NCBI RefSeq assembly: GCF_012767755.2
Contig: NZ_AP023189.1
Coordinates: 1,116,001-1,180,000, forward strand
Direction: 5' to 3'
DNA from: Pseudomonas tohonis
GTDB lineage: Bacteria > Pseudomonadota > Gammaproteobacteria > Pseudomonadales > Pseudomonadaceae
Length of the DNA: 64,000 nt
This document shows positions 44,071-53,004 of this stretch, piece by piece. Made by a program: the position numbers and the translations under genes. The notes beneath the pieces were generated by a model that was given only the letters and a program-made list of their open reading frames with translations, did no database searches and was not told the DNA's origin. The stretch's first letter is position 1. Each line of letters begins with the position of its first letter.

Positions 44071-46277
44071 GCCTGGCCCGGCCGCTGGCGCGGCGCACCT
44101 TCCTCAAGCATTCGGCGACCCTGGCCTCGGGCCTGGCCATCGGCTTCCACCTGGGCGGTGCCCAGGCCGGGCGCGAGCTGGGCAGCGCCGCCGGGGCCAC
44201 GGCGCCCTTCGAGCCCAACGCCTGGGTGCGGGTGCTGGCCGACGGCACGGTGAGGATCGTGGTGCACAAGCACGATTCCGGCACCGGTACCCACACGGCG
44301 CTGGCCGCCTGCGTCGCCGAGGAGCTGGACCTGGACCCGCTGGCGGTCGAGGTCATCACCCCCGAGAACCCCTTCTTCGAGGCCTACCGGCACCCGCTGT
44401 GGAAGGTGTTTTCCACGGGCGGCAGCACCAGCGTCGCCCTGGAATACGGGCGCCTGCGCGAGGCCGGCGCCACCGCGCGCACCCTGCTGGTCGAGGCCGC
44501 GGCGCTGCGCTGGGGCGTGGCGCCGGGTGATTGCAGCACCGGCGGCGGCCAGGTGCTGCACGGCGCCAGCGGGCGCAGCGCGGGGTATGGCGAGCTGGCC
44601 GACGCCGCCGCGCAGCTGCCGGCGCCCAGGGCGGTGAAGCTCAAGGACCCGGAGCAGTTCAGGTACATCGGCAAGCTGCGCCACAAGCGGCATGCGGCGG
44701 ACAAGGTCAGCGGGCGCTTCGAGTACGGCATCGATGCCCGCGTGCCGGGCATGTGGGTGGCGGTGGTGCAGCGCAGCCCGGTGGTCAACGGCCGGGTGGC
44801 GCGCATCGACGATGCGGCGGCGCTGAAGGTGCCCGGCGTGCACCGGGTCATCCGCATCCCCGCGCAGGACAAGGTGCTCGGCGGCAACCAGGAAGGCGTG
44901 GCGGTGCTCGCCGACGACTACTGGGCCGCCAGGCAGGGGCGTGCCGCGCTGGTGGTGGAGTGGCAGGGCGGCGCCGTGGATTTCGACAGCGCGCAGCTGG
45001 CCGAGGTCCAGGCCAAGGCCCTGGAAGACGCCGCCGCCAAGCCGGTGCCGACGTTGCAGGCCGGCGATGCCGGCGCCGCGTTGCAAGGCGCCGGGCGGGT
45101 GGTCAGGGCCGACTACCGCATGCCCGGCAAGATGCAGAACCCGCTGGAGCCGGTGTGCATCATCGCCTGGCTGGATGCTGGCGGGATCACCTTCAAGGGC
45201 GGCGTGCAGGTGCCGTCCTTCGCCATGGAGGCGGCCGAAGTGGTCTGCGGCCTGCCGCCCGAAAAGGTGCACATCGACGAGATGGTTTCCGGCGGCAGCT
45301 TCGGCGCGCGGGAGGCCAAGTACTGGCTGTTCGAGGTGGCCTACCTGGCCGCCCAGGCCAAGGTGCCGGTGAAGCTGATGAACAGCCGCGAGGACGAGAT
45401 GCGCGCGCTGTACGGCCACCCGGCCACCCTGCACCGCCTGGAGGGCGCGCTGGACGGCAAGGGCGGCCTGCAGGCGCTGCGGCTGCGCGCGGTGGCGCCG
45501 GCCTCGCCGGAGATGTGGGAGCCGGGCTACTTCGAGCGCCCGGACCGCATGGACTACAGCACCACCGAAGCCATCAGCGCGTTCGACTTCGCCTACCGCG
45601 CGCCGCACCTGGACCTGGCCTGGCTGCGCCACGAGAGCGGCATCCCCAGCGGCTGGTACCGCTCGGTGAGCTTCATCCCCAACGTCTTCGCGGTGGAGAG
45701 CTTCATGGACGAGCTGGCCCAGGCCGCCGGCCGCGACCCGCTGGACTTCCGCCTGGCGCACATGCAGGAACGTCCGCGCCATGTGGAGGTGCTGCGCAGC
45801 GCGGCCAGACGTGCCGGCTGGGGCACCGCGCCCGGCCCGGACTCGGCCCTGGGCATCGCCACCAACCAGGGCTACGGCAGCTTCATCGCGGTGATCGCCC
45901 AGGTGGCCCGGCGCGATGGCGGCGTGCGCGTGGAACGCCTCACCTGCGTGGTGGATTGCGGGCTGGCGGTCTCGCCCGGCGGGGTCGAGGAGCAGCTCCA
46001 GGGCGGGCTGATGTGGGGGCTCGGCCACGCGCTGTTCGACCGCCTCGACATCCGCCAGGGCCAGGTGCTGCAGAGCAACTTCCACGACTACCGGGTGGCG
46101 CGCATGTCGGACATGCCGGCGCTGGACATCCAGGTGCTCGAAGGCGCGCGGGACCAGCCCGGCGGTGTCGGCGAACTGGCCAGCCCGGCGGTGGCGCCGG
46201 CCATCGCCAACGCGGTGTTCCGGCTCACCGGCAAGCGCCTGCGGGACACGCCGCTGGCGCTGGATGGGCTGGGTTGA
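44067..46277 (+). CDS. Molybdopterin-binding large subunit (IorB-like), Tat-exported
   Basis: 736 residues. The N-terminus has a twin-arginine signal ([19 protein letters not shown]), so the enzyme should act in the periplasm or at the membrane. Xanthine-dehydrogenase-type segments follow: [51 protein letters not shown] and [20 protein letters not shown] with the conserved catalytic-Glu region near the C-terminus. Such enzymes hydroxylate a carbon next to ring nitrogen in N-heterocycles or oxidise aldehydes. No cytochrome subunit gene is adjacent, so the electron acceptor is unknown. The neighbourhood suggests an N-heterocyclic substrate. Confidence 0.9.
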   Translation: MSLARPLARRTFLKHSATLASGLAIGFHLGGAQAGRELGSAAGATAPFEPNAWVRVLADGTVRIVVHKHDSGTGTHTALAACVAEELDLDPLAVEVITPENPFFEAYRHPLWKVFSTGGSTSVALEYGRLREAGATARTLLVEAAALRWGVAPGDCSTGGGQVLHGASGRSAGYGELADAAAQLPAPRAVKLKDPEQFRYIGKLRHKRHAADKVSGRFEYGIDARVPGMWVAVVQRSPVVNGRVARIDDAAALKVPGVHRVIRIPAQDKVLGGNQEGVAVLADDYWAARQGRAALVVEWQGGAVDFDSAQLAEVQAKALEDAAAKPVPTLQAGDAGAALQGAGRVVRADYRMPGKMQNPLEPVCIIAWLDAGGITFKGGVQVPSFAMEAAEVVCGLPPEKVHIDEMVSGGSFGAREAKYWLFEVAYLAAQAKVPVKLMNSREDEMRALYGHPATLHRLEGALDGKGGLQALRLRAVAPASPEMWEPGYFERPDRMDYSTTEAISAFDFAYRAPHLDLAWLRHESGIPSGWYRSVSFIPNVFAVESFMDELAQAAGRDPLDFRLAHMQERPRHVEVLRSAARRAGWGTAPGPDSALGIATNQGYGSFIAVIAQVARRDGGVRVERLTCVVDCGLAVSPGGVEEQLQGGLMWGLGHALFDRLDIRQGQVLQSNFHDYRVARMSDMPALDIQVLEGARDQPGGVGELASPAVAPAIANAVFRLTGKRLRDTPLALDGLG

Positions 46278-46309
46278 ACGGGGTGATCTGAACGGGCTGC
46301 GGAGGCCGC

Positions 46310-47221
46310 ATGGACTTACGACTGCTGCGTTACTTCTCGGTGCTCGCCGATGAACTGCACTTCGGCCGTGCGGCCACCCGGCTGCACATGTCGCAACCAC
46401 CCCTGAGCCAGCAGATACGCCTGCTGGAAGAGGCCCTGGGCACGCGCCTGTTCGAGCGCAGCCACCATCGGGTGGAACTCACCGAGGCCGGCCGCACCCT
46501 CAAGCAGCAGGTGCCGCTGGTGTTCGAGCAGCTCAACCGGGCGCTCGACCTCACCCGCCAGACCGCGCGCGGCCAGTTGGGCGAGCTGGAGATCGGCATG
46601 ATCAGCTCGGTGATGGTCGGCGTGCTGCCCCGGGCGCTGAACCGCTTCCGCGTCCACTACCCGGACGTGCGCTGGCGCCTGCACGAGATGACCCCGGCGG
46701 CGCAGCTGATGGCGCTGAAGGAGCACCGCATCGATGTCTGCGTGTTCCGCGTCGGCCATGACGACCCCGGCCTGCGCAACGAACTGCTGCTCTACGAACC
46801 CCTGCGCGCCGTGCTGCCGGCGGAGCACCCGCTGGCCCAGCAGGCGTCCCTGGCGCCGGTCGACCTGGCCGGCGAATTCTTCGTCACCCTGGAGCTGAAC
46901 CAGTCGAGCTTCGCCAACTTCCTCGTGCAGTGCTGCGTGCAGGTGGGCTTCAGCCCGCTGATCCGCCAGCAGGTGATCGAGGTGCAGACGCTGCTCGGGC
47001 TGGTCCAGGCGGGGTTCGGGGTGGCGCTGCTGCCGGCGTCGCTGGAGCAGCTGGCGCCAGCGGGGGTGGTGTTCCGCCGCCTGCAGCCGCCGTTGCCGGA
47101 GGTGCCGCTGTACGCCATCTACCGCGCGGGCGACGACTCGGCGGTGCTGCAGCGCTTTCTCGAAACCCTGCGCGAGCAGAGCGCCGCCGAGCGCGGCATG
47201 GCCCAGCCGCTGCCGGCCTGA
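46310..47221 (+). CDS. LysR-family transcriptional regulator
   Basis: 303 residues. N-terminal HTH (MDLRLLRYFSVLADELHFGRAATRLHMSQPPLSQQIRLLEEALG, residues 1-44) and effector domain (LGELEIGMISSV, then HRIDVCVFRVGHDDP). The type is common in aromatic-catabolism regulators (BenM/CatM-like HTH wording). It follows the hydroxylase genes by 32 bp on the same strand and may be cotranscribed with them, giving this cluster two LysR regulators. Confidence 0.9.
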   Translation: MDLRLLRYFSVLADELHFGRAATRLHMSQPPLSQQIRLLEEALGTRLFERSHHRVELTEAGRTLKQQVPLVFEQLNRALDLTRQTARGQLGELEIGMISSVMVGVLPRALNRFRVHYPDVRWRLHEMTPAAQLMALKEHRIDVCVFRVGHDDPGLRNELLLYEPLRAVLPAEHPLAQQASLAPVDLAGEFFVTLELNQSSFANFLVQCCVQVGFSPLIRQQVIEVQTLLGLVQAGFGVALLPASLEQLAPAGVVFRRLQPPLPEVPLYAIYRAGDDSAVLQRFLETLREQSAAERGMAQPLPA

Positions 47222-47222
47222 A

Positions 47223-48455
47223 TCAGCGGCCTGCGGCGGCCAGCCACGCCAGCATGCCGAGCCCGGCGCGGCGGCCGCTGGCGAAGCAGGCGGTGAGCAG
47301 GTAGCCCCCGGTGGGGGCTTCCCAGTCGAGCATCTCGCCGGCGCAGAACAGGCCGGGCAGGGCCTTGAGCATGAGGTTTTCGTCGAGCGCCTCGAAGGGC
47401 ACGCCGCCAGCGGAGCTGATGGCCTCGTCCAGCGGGCGCGGGCGCACCAGGGTGATGGGCAGCGCCTTGATCGCAGCGGCCAGGCGTTCCGGGTCGGTGA
47501 ACACCTCGGCGGGGGTGAGCTCGCGCAACAGGCCGGCCTTGACCCCGTCGATACCCAGCTGGCCGTGCAGGTGCCTGGCCATGGAGCGCGCGCCGCGTGG
47601 CTTGGCCAGGGCCTTGATGACCTTCTCCGGCGGGTGGTTGGGCAAGAGGTCCAGGTGCACCGTGGCGCTGCCGTCGCGGGCGATGCGCTGGCGGATGCGG
47701 GCGGAGAGCGCGTAGACCAGGCTGCCCTCGACGCCGCCGGCGGTGAGCACGAACTCGCCCGGCCGGGGCGGCTCGTCGTCCAGGCGCAGGGCCACGGTCT
47801 TCAGCGGCGCGCCGGCGAATTTTTCCCTGAGCAGCGGGCTCCAGGCGTCCACCTCGAAGCCGCAGTTGGCCGGCTGCAAGGGGGCGATGGCCACGCCACG
47901 CCCTTCCAGCAACGGCACCCAGGTGCCGTCCGAGCCCAGGCGCGCCCAGCTGCCGCCGCCCAGGGCGAGCAGGGTGGCGCGGGCCTCGATGCTGCGCTCG
48001 CCTTCCGGCGTGGCGATGCGCAGGTGGCCCTGCGCGTCCCAGCCCAGCCAGCGATGACGGGTGTGGATGGCCACGCCCGCCTCGCGCAGGCGCTTGAGCC
48101 AGGCGCGCAGCAGCGGCGCGGCCTTCATGTCGGTGGGGAACACGCGCCCGGAGGTGCCGACGAAGGTGTCGATGCCCAGGCCGTGGATCCACGCGCGCAG
48201 CTCCTCGGCACCGAAGCCGTGCAGCAGTGCGGCGACAGCGTCGCGGCGCTCGGCATAGCGGGAGAGGAAGGCCGCGCTGGGCTCGGAGTGGGTGATGTTC
48301 ATCCCGCCGACACCGGCCAGGAGGAACTTGCGGCCCACCGAGGGCATGGCGTCGTAGAGGTCGACCCGCACGCCGGCGAGCGCCAGGGTTTCGGCGGCCA
48401 TGAGGCCGGCGGGGCCGCCGCCGATGATGGCGACGCGGGAGGGGTTCTGGGTCAT
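47223..48455 (-). CDS. NAD(P)/FAD-dependent oxidoreductase, TIGR03862/HI0933-like flavoprotein
   Basis: 410 residues. FAD-binding motif VAIIGGGPAGLMAAETLALAG at the N-terminus, followed by the HI0933-type GRKFLLAGVGGMNITHSE segment, and the C-terminal GLFCAGEMLDWEAPTGGYLLTACFASG FAD loop. The reaction of this family is not established. It converges with the LysR gene, with a 1-bp gap between stops. Confidence 0.9.
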   Translation of the reverse strand: MTQNPSRVAIIGGGPAGLMAAETLALAGVRVDLYDAMPSVGRKFLLAGVGGMNITHSEPSAAFLSRYAERRDAVAALLHGFGAEELRAWIHGLGIDTFVGTSGRVFPTDMKAAPLLRAWLKRLREAGVAIHTRHRWLGWDAQGHLRIATPEGERSIEARATLLALGGGSWARLGSDGTWVPLLEGRGVAIAPLQPANCGFEVDAWSPLLREKFAGAPLKTVALRLDDEPPRPGEFVLTAGGVEGSLVYALSARIRQRIARDGSATVHLDLLPNHPPEKVIKALAKPRGARSMARHLHGQLGIDGVKAGLLRELTPAEVFTDPERLAAAIKALPITLVRPRPLDEAISSAGGVPFEALDENLMLKALPGLFCAGEMLDWEAPTGGYLLTACFASGRRAGLGMLAWLAAAGR

Positions 48456-48545
48456 GGCGGGCTTGGCGAGGTTGGGCTGGCGCGCATTCTAGCGCAGGCC
48501 TCGCCGGGGGGGCATGGGCGCCGCGCGGGGCGGCGCCCGGCGGGC

Positions 48546-49058
48546 TCACTGCTGCTGGCGCAGTTGCGGCTCGGCTTGCGGCTGTTGCTGGTGCTGCAGT
48601 TCGGCGCGGGCCTTGGCCCGTTTCACGTATTCCTGGTAGGCGGGGATGGCGATGGAGGCGAGCATGCCGATCACGAAGATCAGCGCGATGCCGCCGATGA
48701 GGCCGGCCACCCAGGCGCTGCCCTTGGTGCGGCCGTACTTGGCGTTCCACTTCTGGTCACTGGTGCAGAAGAACACGATGGCCTCGATCAGCGAGACCAG
48801 GCTGGGAATGCCGGTGCCGATGAACAGCAGGTAGAACAGCCCCCACCACTGGCCCAGGTAGAAACGGTGGAAGCCGAGGCCGCCGAGGAACAGCGCGAGA
48901 AAGCCCGCGACGATCTTGTTTCTGGGGTTCAGGTTCTGGTCGGCGCCGCAGCGCGGGCAGGCCTGTGCGGTCGGGGTGATGGAGGAACCGCAATTGCGGC
49001 AGAACACGCTTTCGACTTCGAGATTGGCGTTGGGCGCCTGGTAGGCATGGACTTCCAT
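48546..49058 (-). CDS. Zinc-ribbon/TM2-domain membrane protein with pilin-like C-terminal helix
   Basis: 170 residues. A zinc ribbon (VFCRNCGSSITPTAQACPRCG, two CxxC pairs) is followed by a TM2 domain (AGFLALFLGGLGFHRFYLGQ; LVSLIEAIVFF). A third hydrophobic segment, LIFVIGMLASIAIPAYQEYVKRAK, resembles the N-terminal helix of type IV pilins (IAIPAYQxY). The C-terminus is glutamine-rich. I chose ATG 49058 with its AAGGATG ribosome site; longer frames run through repeat DNA. Function unknown. Confidence 0.85.
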   Translation of the reverse strand: MEVHAYQAPNANLEVESVFCRNCGSSITPTAQACPRCGADQNLNPRNKIVAGFLALFLGGLGFHRFYLGQWWGLFYLLFIGTGIPSLVSLIEAIVFFCTSDQKWNAKYGRTKGSAWVAGLIGGIALIFVIGMLASIAIPAYQEYVKRAKARAELQHQQQPQAEPQLRQQQ

Positions 49059-49274
49059 GGGGACATCCTTGTGGAGGGAAAGCGGCGACTCTAGCAGTGC
49101 CTCGAAACGACTGCTAGCAGGTGGCCATGATTCTGTTAAGGCGGCGTGGATTGGGGGCTGTGGGGTGTTTGGGAAGGGATGAGGGAATGTATGGGAGGAG
49201 TTGTGGGTTAGGTGTACTCGGTGGGCTGAAGCGGAACGCCGCCCGGCCCACCCTACGCCCACCCTGTGCCTCAC

Positions 49275-50195
49275 CTACGCCAGGCCTTCGCTTTGCCAGA
49301 CGCGGGCGGCGCTGTGGTGGAGGATGCCGTGGCGGCGGGCGAGGGCGGCGCGGTCCTTGCTGTAGCCGCCGCCGATCAGGCCGACCACGGGGATGTCGCG
49401 GCCCAGGCAGTGGCGCATCACGGCTTCGTCGCGGGCGGCGACGCCGGCATCGGTGAGTTGCAGGTAGCCCAGGGCGTCGTCCTTGTGCACGTCGACGCCG
49501 GCGTCGTAGAGCACGAGGTCGGGCTGGTAGAGCGGCAGCAGGTAGTTCAGGGCGTCGTCCACCACCTTGAGGTAGTCCCCATCGCCCATGCCCATCGGCA
49601 GGGGGATGTCCCAGTCGCTCTCGGCCTTGCGTGCGGGGAAGTTCTTCTCGCAGTGCAGGGAGACGGTGATGGCGTCGGGCGTGTCGGCGAGGATGCGCGC
49701 CGTGCCGTCGCCCTGGTGCACGTCGCAGTCGAAGATCAGCACGCGCCCGATCCGGCCGGCCGCCAGCAGGTAGCGGCTGATCACCGCCAGGTCGTTGAAG
49801 ATGCAGAAGCCCGCCGGGAAGTCGTAGTGGGCGTGGTGGGTGCCGCCGGCCAGGTGGCAGGCGAGGCCGTGCTCCAGGGCGAGCTCGGCGGCCAGCAGGG
49901 AGCCGCCCACCGCGCGCACGGTGCGTCGGGCCAGGGCCTCGCTCCAGGGCAGGCCGAGGCGACGCTGGTCCTCGCGGGAGAGTTCGCCTTGCTGGTAGCG
50001 GGCGATGTAGTCGGGGCAGTGGGCGAGGGCGAGCACCTCCGGCGGGCACAGCTCGGGGCGCCGCAGCTGGTCGTCACGGGTCAGGCCGCTGGCCACCAGG
50101 TGGTCGCGCAGCAGGCGGAACTTCTCCATGGGGAAGCGGTGCCCGTCGGGGAAGGGCGGGCTGTAGTCGTCGTGGTAGACCAGCGGCAAAGGCAT
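49275..50195 (-). CDS. Histone-deacetylase-family (acetylpolyamine/acetoin-type) hydrolase
   Basis: 306 residues of the arginase-deacetylase fold. Key segments: HRFPMEKFRLLRDHL near the start, LAGGTHHAHYDFPAGFCIFND (the His-His pair), IFDCDVHQGDGTA (Zn ligands Asp and His) and LYDAGVDVH. Bacterial members deacetylate acetylpolyamines or similar amines; the exact substrate is unknown. The start is the ATG at 50195. The N-terminal extension possible in frame crosses the neighbouring GNAT gene on the other strand and is not believed. Confidence 0.88.
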   Translation of the reverse strand: MPLPLVYHDDYSPPFPDGHRFPMEKFRLLRDHLVASGLTRDDQLRRPELCPPEVLALAHCPDYIARYQQGELSREDQRRLGLPWSEALARRTVRAVGGSLLAAELALEHGLACHLAGGTHHAHYDFPAGFCIFNDLAVISRYLLAAGRIGRVLIFDCDVHQGDGTARILADTPDAITVSLHCEKNFPARKAESDWDIPLPMGMGDGDYLKVVDDALNYLLPLYQPDLVLYDAGVDVHKDDALGYLQLTDAGVAARDEAVMRHCLGRDIPVVGLIGGGYSKDRAALARRHGILHHSAARVWQSEGLA

Positions 50196-50288
50196 AATGC
50201 GGAGCTGTTTTTTCGTCGGCCGGGTCGCAGAGAGTAACGCGGCGGCTGTCCATCTCGTAAGCACCGCCACCCTTGGGAGGAACCGGCA

Positions 50289-50846
50289 ATGCCCATCGAA
50301 CTGCAGACCCCACGCCTGCTGTTGCGCGCCTGGCGCGACGACGACCTCGATCCCTTCGCCGCGCTCTGCGCCGACCCCGAGGTGATGCGCTACTTCCCCG
50401 GCACCCTGAGCCGCGAGGAGGCCGCCGCGCTGATCCAGCGCGCGCGTGACCACGCCGCCGAGCACGGCTTCGGCCTCTGGGCCCTGGAGCGCCGGGACAA
50501 CGGCGAGTTCATCGGCTTCACCGGGCTGGGCAAGGTCGGTTTCGAGGCGCCCTTCACCCCGGCCACCGAGATCGGCTGGCGCCTGGCCCGCGCGCACTGG
50601 GGCCAGGGCTACGCCAGCGAGGCCGCCCGCGCGGCCCTGGCCTGCGCCTTCGACACCCTGCAACTGGCCCAGGTCGTGGCCTTCACCGTGCCCGCCAACA
50701 GGAACTCCAGCGCGGTGATGGAGCGCATCGGCATGACCCGTGACGAGGCCGGTGATTTCGAGCACCCGAAGGTTGCGGTCGGCCACCCGCTGCGCCAGCA
50801 CATTCTCTACCGCATCCACCGCCAGGACTGGCTGCAGCGGCCATGA
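50289..50846 (+). CDS. RimJ/RimL-type GNAT acetyltransferase
   Basis: 185 residues of the Acetyltransf_3 type: ELQTPRLLLRAWRDDDLDPFAAL at the start, GWRLARAHWGQGYASEAARAALACAF carrying the acetyl-CoA-binding loop, and NSSAVMERIGM near the end. RimJ/RimL-like members acetylate protein N-termini or small molecules. GAGGAA lies just upstream of the ATG. Divergent from the deacetylase gene. Confidence 0.88.
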   Translation: MPIELQTPRLLLRAWRDDDLDPFAALCADPEVMRYFPGTLSREEAAALIQRARDHAAEHGFGLWALERRDNGEFIGFTGLGKVGFEAPFTPATEIGWRLARAHWGQGYASEAARAALACAFDTLQLAQVVAFTVPANRNSSAVMERIGMTRDEAGDFEHPKVAVGHPLRQHILYRIHRQDWLQRP

Positions 50847-51092
50847 GCGACGGGCTCCGCGCCTGCCACGCACGCCAGGCATCGCCCGGCGAGCGGGAGG
50901 GCGATGCCCCGCATCGGCTGCCATTTCGACGAAGCGGTGCATGAGCTGCCGACAGCCGCTGGCAAAATCTTTACCATTCCACCCCTGGCCGCGCCCGCCG
51001 GGACGAGCGCCTGACGACGGCACCGGCCTATCCTGAATGAACTCGACCCCGACCCTGAACGGGGCAGCCGCCTTGCAGAGGAGATAACCGCC

Positions 51093-51962
51093 ATGACCCA
51101 GGTGCTGGACGATCTGGTCGCCTTGCTGAGCCTCGAATCCATCGAGGAGAACCTCTTCCGTGGCGTCAGCCAGGACCTGGGCTTCCGCCAGCTGTTCGGT
51201 GGCCAGGTGCTCGGCCAGTCGCTCTCGGCGGCCAGCCAGACGGTGGAGGACGAGCGCCACGTGCACTCCCTGCACGGCTACTTCCTGCGCCCGGGCGATG
51301 CCGGCCTGCCGGTGGTCTACACCGTTGACCGGGTGCGCGATGGCGGCAGCTTCAGCACCCGGCGGGTGACGGCGATCCAGAAGGGCCAGCCGATCTTCAC
51401 CTGCAGCGCGTCGTTCCAGTCCGACGAGGGCGGCTTCGAGCACCAGATCACCATGCCCGAGGTGCCCGGCCCGGAGAACCTGCCTTCGGAGCTGGAGATC
51501 ACCCGGCAGAACGCCCACCTGATCTCCGAGCGCATGCGCGACAAATTCCTCTGCGACAAGCCGATCGAGATCCGCCCGGTCACCGCCAACAACCCCTACG
51601 ACCCGAAGCCGGGCGAGCCGGTGAAGCACGTCTGGTTCCGCGCCGACGGCAACCTCCCGGACATCCGCGCCATCCACAAGTATGTGCTGGCCTATGCCTC
51701 GGACTTCGGCCTGCTGACCACCTCGATGCTGCCCCACGGGGTTTCGGTGTGGCAGAAGTTCATGCAGGTGGCCAGCCTCGACCATTCGCTGTGGTTCCAC
51801 CGTGACCTGCGCGCGGACGACTGGCTGCTGTATTCCATGGACAGCCCCTGGTCCGGCAATGCCCGCGGCTTCTCGCGCGGCAGCATCTTCAACCGCGCCG
51901 GCCAGCTGGTGGCCTCGGTGGCCCAGGAAGGGCTGACGCGGGTGCGCGAAGACTGGAAATGA
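51093..51962 (+). CDS. tesB: Acyl-CoA thioesterase II
   Basis: 289 residues, double hot-dog fold: ENLFRGVSQDLGFRQLFGGQVLGQSL and VHSLHGYFLRPGDAGLPVVY in the first half, and LAYASDFGLLTTSMLPHG and SLDHSLWFHRDLRADDW in the second. Residues Asp (SDFGLL), Thr/Ser and Gln of the TesB catalytic set lie in these segments. It hydrolyses medium- and long-chain acyl-CoA to free acid. GAGGAG lies before the ATG. Single gene with repeats on its 3' side. Confidence 0.93.
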   Translation: MTQVLDDLVALLSLESIEENLFRGVSQDLGFRQLFGGQVLGQSLSAASQTVEDERHVHSLHGYFLRPGDAGLPVVYTVDRVRDGGSFSTRRVTAIQKGQPIFTCSASFQSDEGGFEHQITMPEVPGPENLPSELEITRQNAHLISERMRDKFLCDKPIEIRPVTANNPYDPKPGEPVKHVWFRADGNLPDIRAIHKYVLAYASDFGLLTTSMLPHGVSVWQKFMQVASLDHSLWFHRDLRADDWLLYSMDSPWSGNARGFSRGSIFNRAGQLVASVAQEGLTRVREDWK

Positions 51963-52034
51963 CCCCGCGCGCCGACCCGTAGGAGCGAGCTCTGCTCGCG
52001 GAGTGCTCCGCCGGGTGGGCCATGGCGTAGCGCC

Positions 52035-52316
52035 CGACTCCGCTGGTGGACATAAAAAGCGATGTCCACCCTACGCCTGGAATGCCCCGGTGCCCCACGG
52101 CGGCCGGGCTCGCGTAGGGTGGATGACGCTCTTTTCATCCACCGATCGGTGTTTCCGGCACGCACCCTGGTCGACCCGTACTCGACTTCGCTGGTGGACA
52201 TGAAAAGCGATGTCCACCCTACGCCTGGAATGCCCACGTGCCCCACGGCGGCCGGGCCTGCGTAGGGTGGATGACGCTCTTCTCATCCACCGAACGGTGT
52301 TTCCGGCATGCACCCC
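52035..52316. repeat. 148-bp tandem duplication of a palindromic repeat
   Basis: Unit 1 (52035-52182) and unit 2 (52183-about 52316) are nearly identical. Each has CTGGTGGACAT-AAAGCGATGTCCACC, which is self-complementary, then GCCCCACGGCGGCCGGG and GTAGGGTGGATGACGCTCTT with a second palindrome. Related pieces occur at about 31101 and 42474. This explains the gene-free gap behind tesB. Confidence 0.75.
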
Positions 52317-52336
52317 GGGTATCCCCAGGGCCAGCC

Positions 52337-52819
52337 TCAGGGCAACTGCTGCTTCAACGCTTCGCCCTGGCCGAGCACCCGGGGCATGTCGTCGTAGCGA
52401 ATCCACCACTGGCCCTGCCACTCCATGAGGTTGAGCTGGTGGTGGCCCTGCCATTTCAGCAGGTGGCGGCGTGGCTGGGTGTCGGGCGCGCGCTGGTCGT
52501 CGCGCAGGGCGGGGAGCACTTCCTGGGTTATCCACTGGCGCAGGCTGCTGTTTTCCGGGTGGTAGAAGTTGACCAGCAGCAGGGCGTGCAGGCCGCTTTC
52601 GTTCACCAGCAGCTCGTCGGTGAACTGCCCGGCCTCGTGAAGCAGGGTTTCCTGGCGCCACTGGTCGGCGTCCAGCTTGGCGGTGATGCGCATGTCGAGG
52701 CGGCTGTTGGTGAGGCGGGCGAGGTCGCGGCAGCAGAACCAGGGCAGGCCGTCGATCAGCACGACGTGGAGGGGGCGGCGGAAGCGGATGAAGCGGGTGG
52801 CGGTGCGGTAGTCAGTCAT
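52337..52819 (-). CDS. BRO-N-domain (antirepressor-like) protein
   Basis: 160 residues. FRRPLHVVLIDGLPWFCCRDLARL is the start of a BRO-N/Bro family domain; LLVNESGLHALLLVNF and LRQWITQEVLPALRDD complete it. BRO-N proteins of phages act as antirepressors and DNA-binding proteins; chromosomal copies are of unknown function. No phage genes are adjacent. It is preceded by a 22-codon ORF whose stop overlaps its ATG. Confidence 0.8.
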   Translation of the reverse strand: MTDYRTATRFIRFRRPLHVVLIDGLPWFCCRDLARLTNSRLDMRITAKLDADQWRQETLLHEAGQFTDELLVNESGLHALLLVNFYHPENSSLRQWITQEVLPALRDDQRAPDTQPRRHLLKWQGHHQLNLMEWQGQWWIRYDDMPRVLGQGEALKQQLP

Positions 52820-52880
52820 GGCGCACCTCCGGGCGGGCGGTGTGGTGGATGACGGGGTGTTGCGACTGGATGGCTCTCAT
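52812..52880 (-). CDS. Possible 22-residue leader peptide of the BRO-N gene
   Basis: Reads MRAIQSQHPVIHHTARPEVR and two more residues before TGA at 52812-52814. An excellent ribosome site, AAAGGAG, lies 9 bp before the ATG. The stop codon overlaps the BRO-N start (ATGACTGA region), as in translational coupling. Too short for coding statistics, but the ribosome site is stronger than that of the BRO-N gene itself. Confidence 0.45.
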   Translation of the reverse strand: MRAIQSQHPVIHHTARPEVRHD

Positions 52881-52926
52881 ATCCCAGGACTCCTTTCTGG
52901 AAGAGGAGCCGCCACCGGCATGAGGG

Positions 52927-53004
52927 TGGCGGACCGTACAAGGCTTGAGACACCGGCAACTAGACAAACCGGAGGGGCAGACGCCCGTCCTGTACGGTCC
53001 GCCA
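52927..53004 (-). promoter_or_regulatory. Perfect 14-bp inverted repeat upstream of the BRO-N gene
   Basis: TGGCGGACCGTACA at 52927-52940 and TGTACGGTCCGCCA at 52991-53004, separated by 50 bp that contain further short repeats (CCGG...CCGG). In the leader transcript it would make a strong stem; as DNA it could be two operator half-sites. It lies 47 bp upstream of the small leader ORF. Confidence 0.55.

Noticed and set aside
49275..51800. 841-codon frame as a long deacetylase
   Set aside because: Only the last 306 codons match the deacetylase fold; the rest is antisense to the GNAT and tesB genes.
52337..52819. Prophage remnant around the BRO-N gene
   Set aside because: Neighbours are core genes (tesB, csu operon) and no other phage gene is present.
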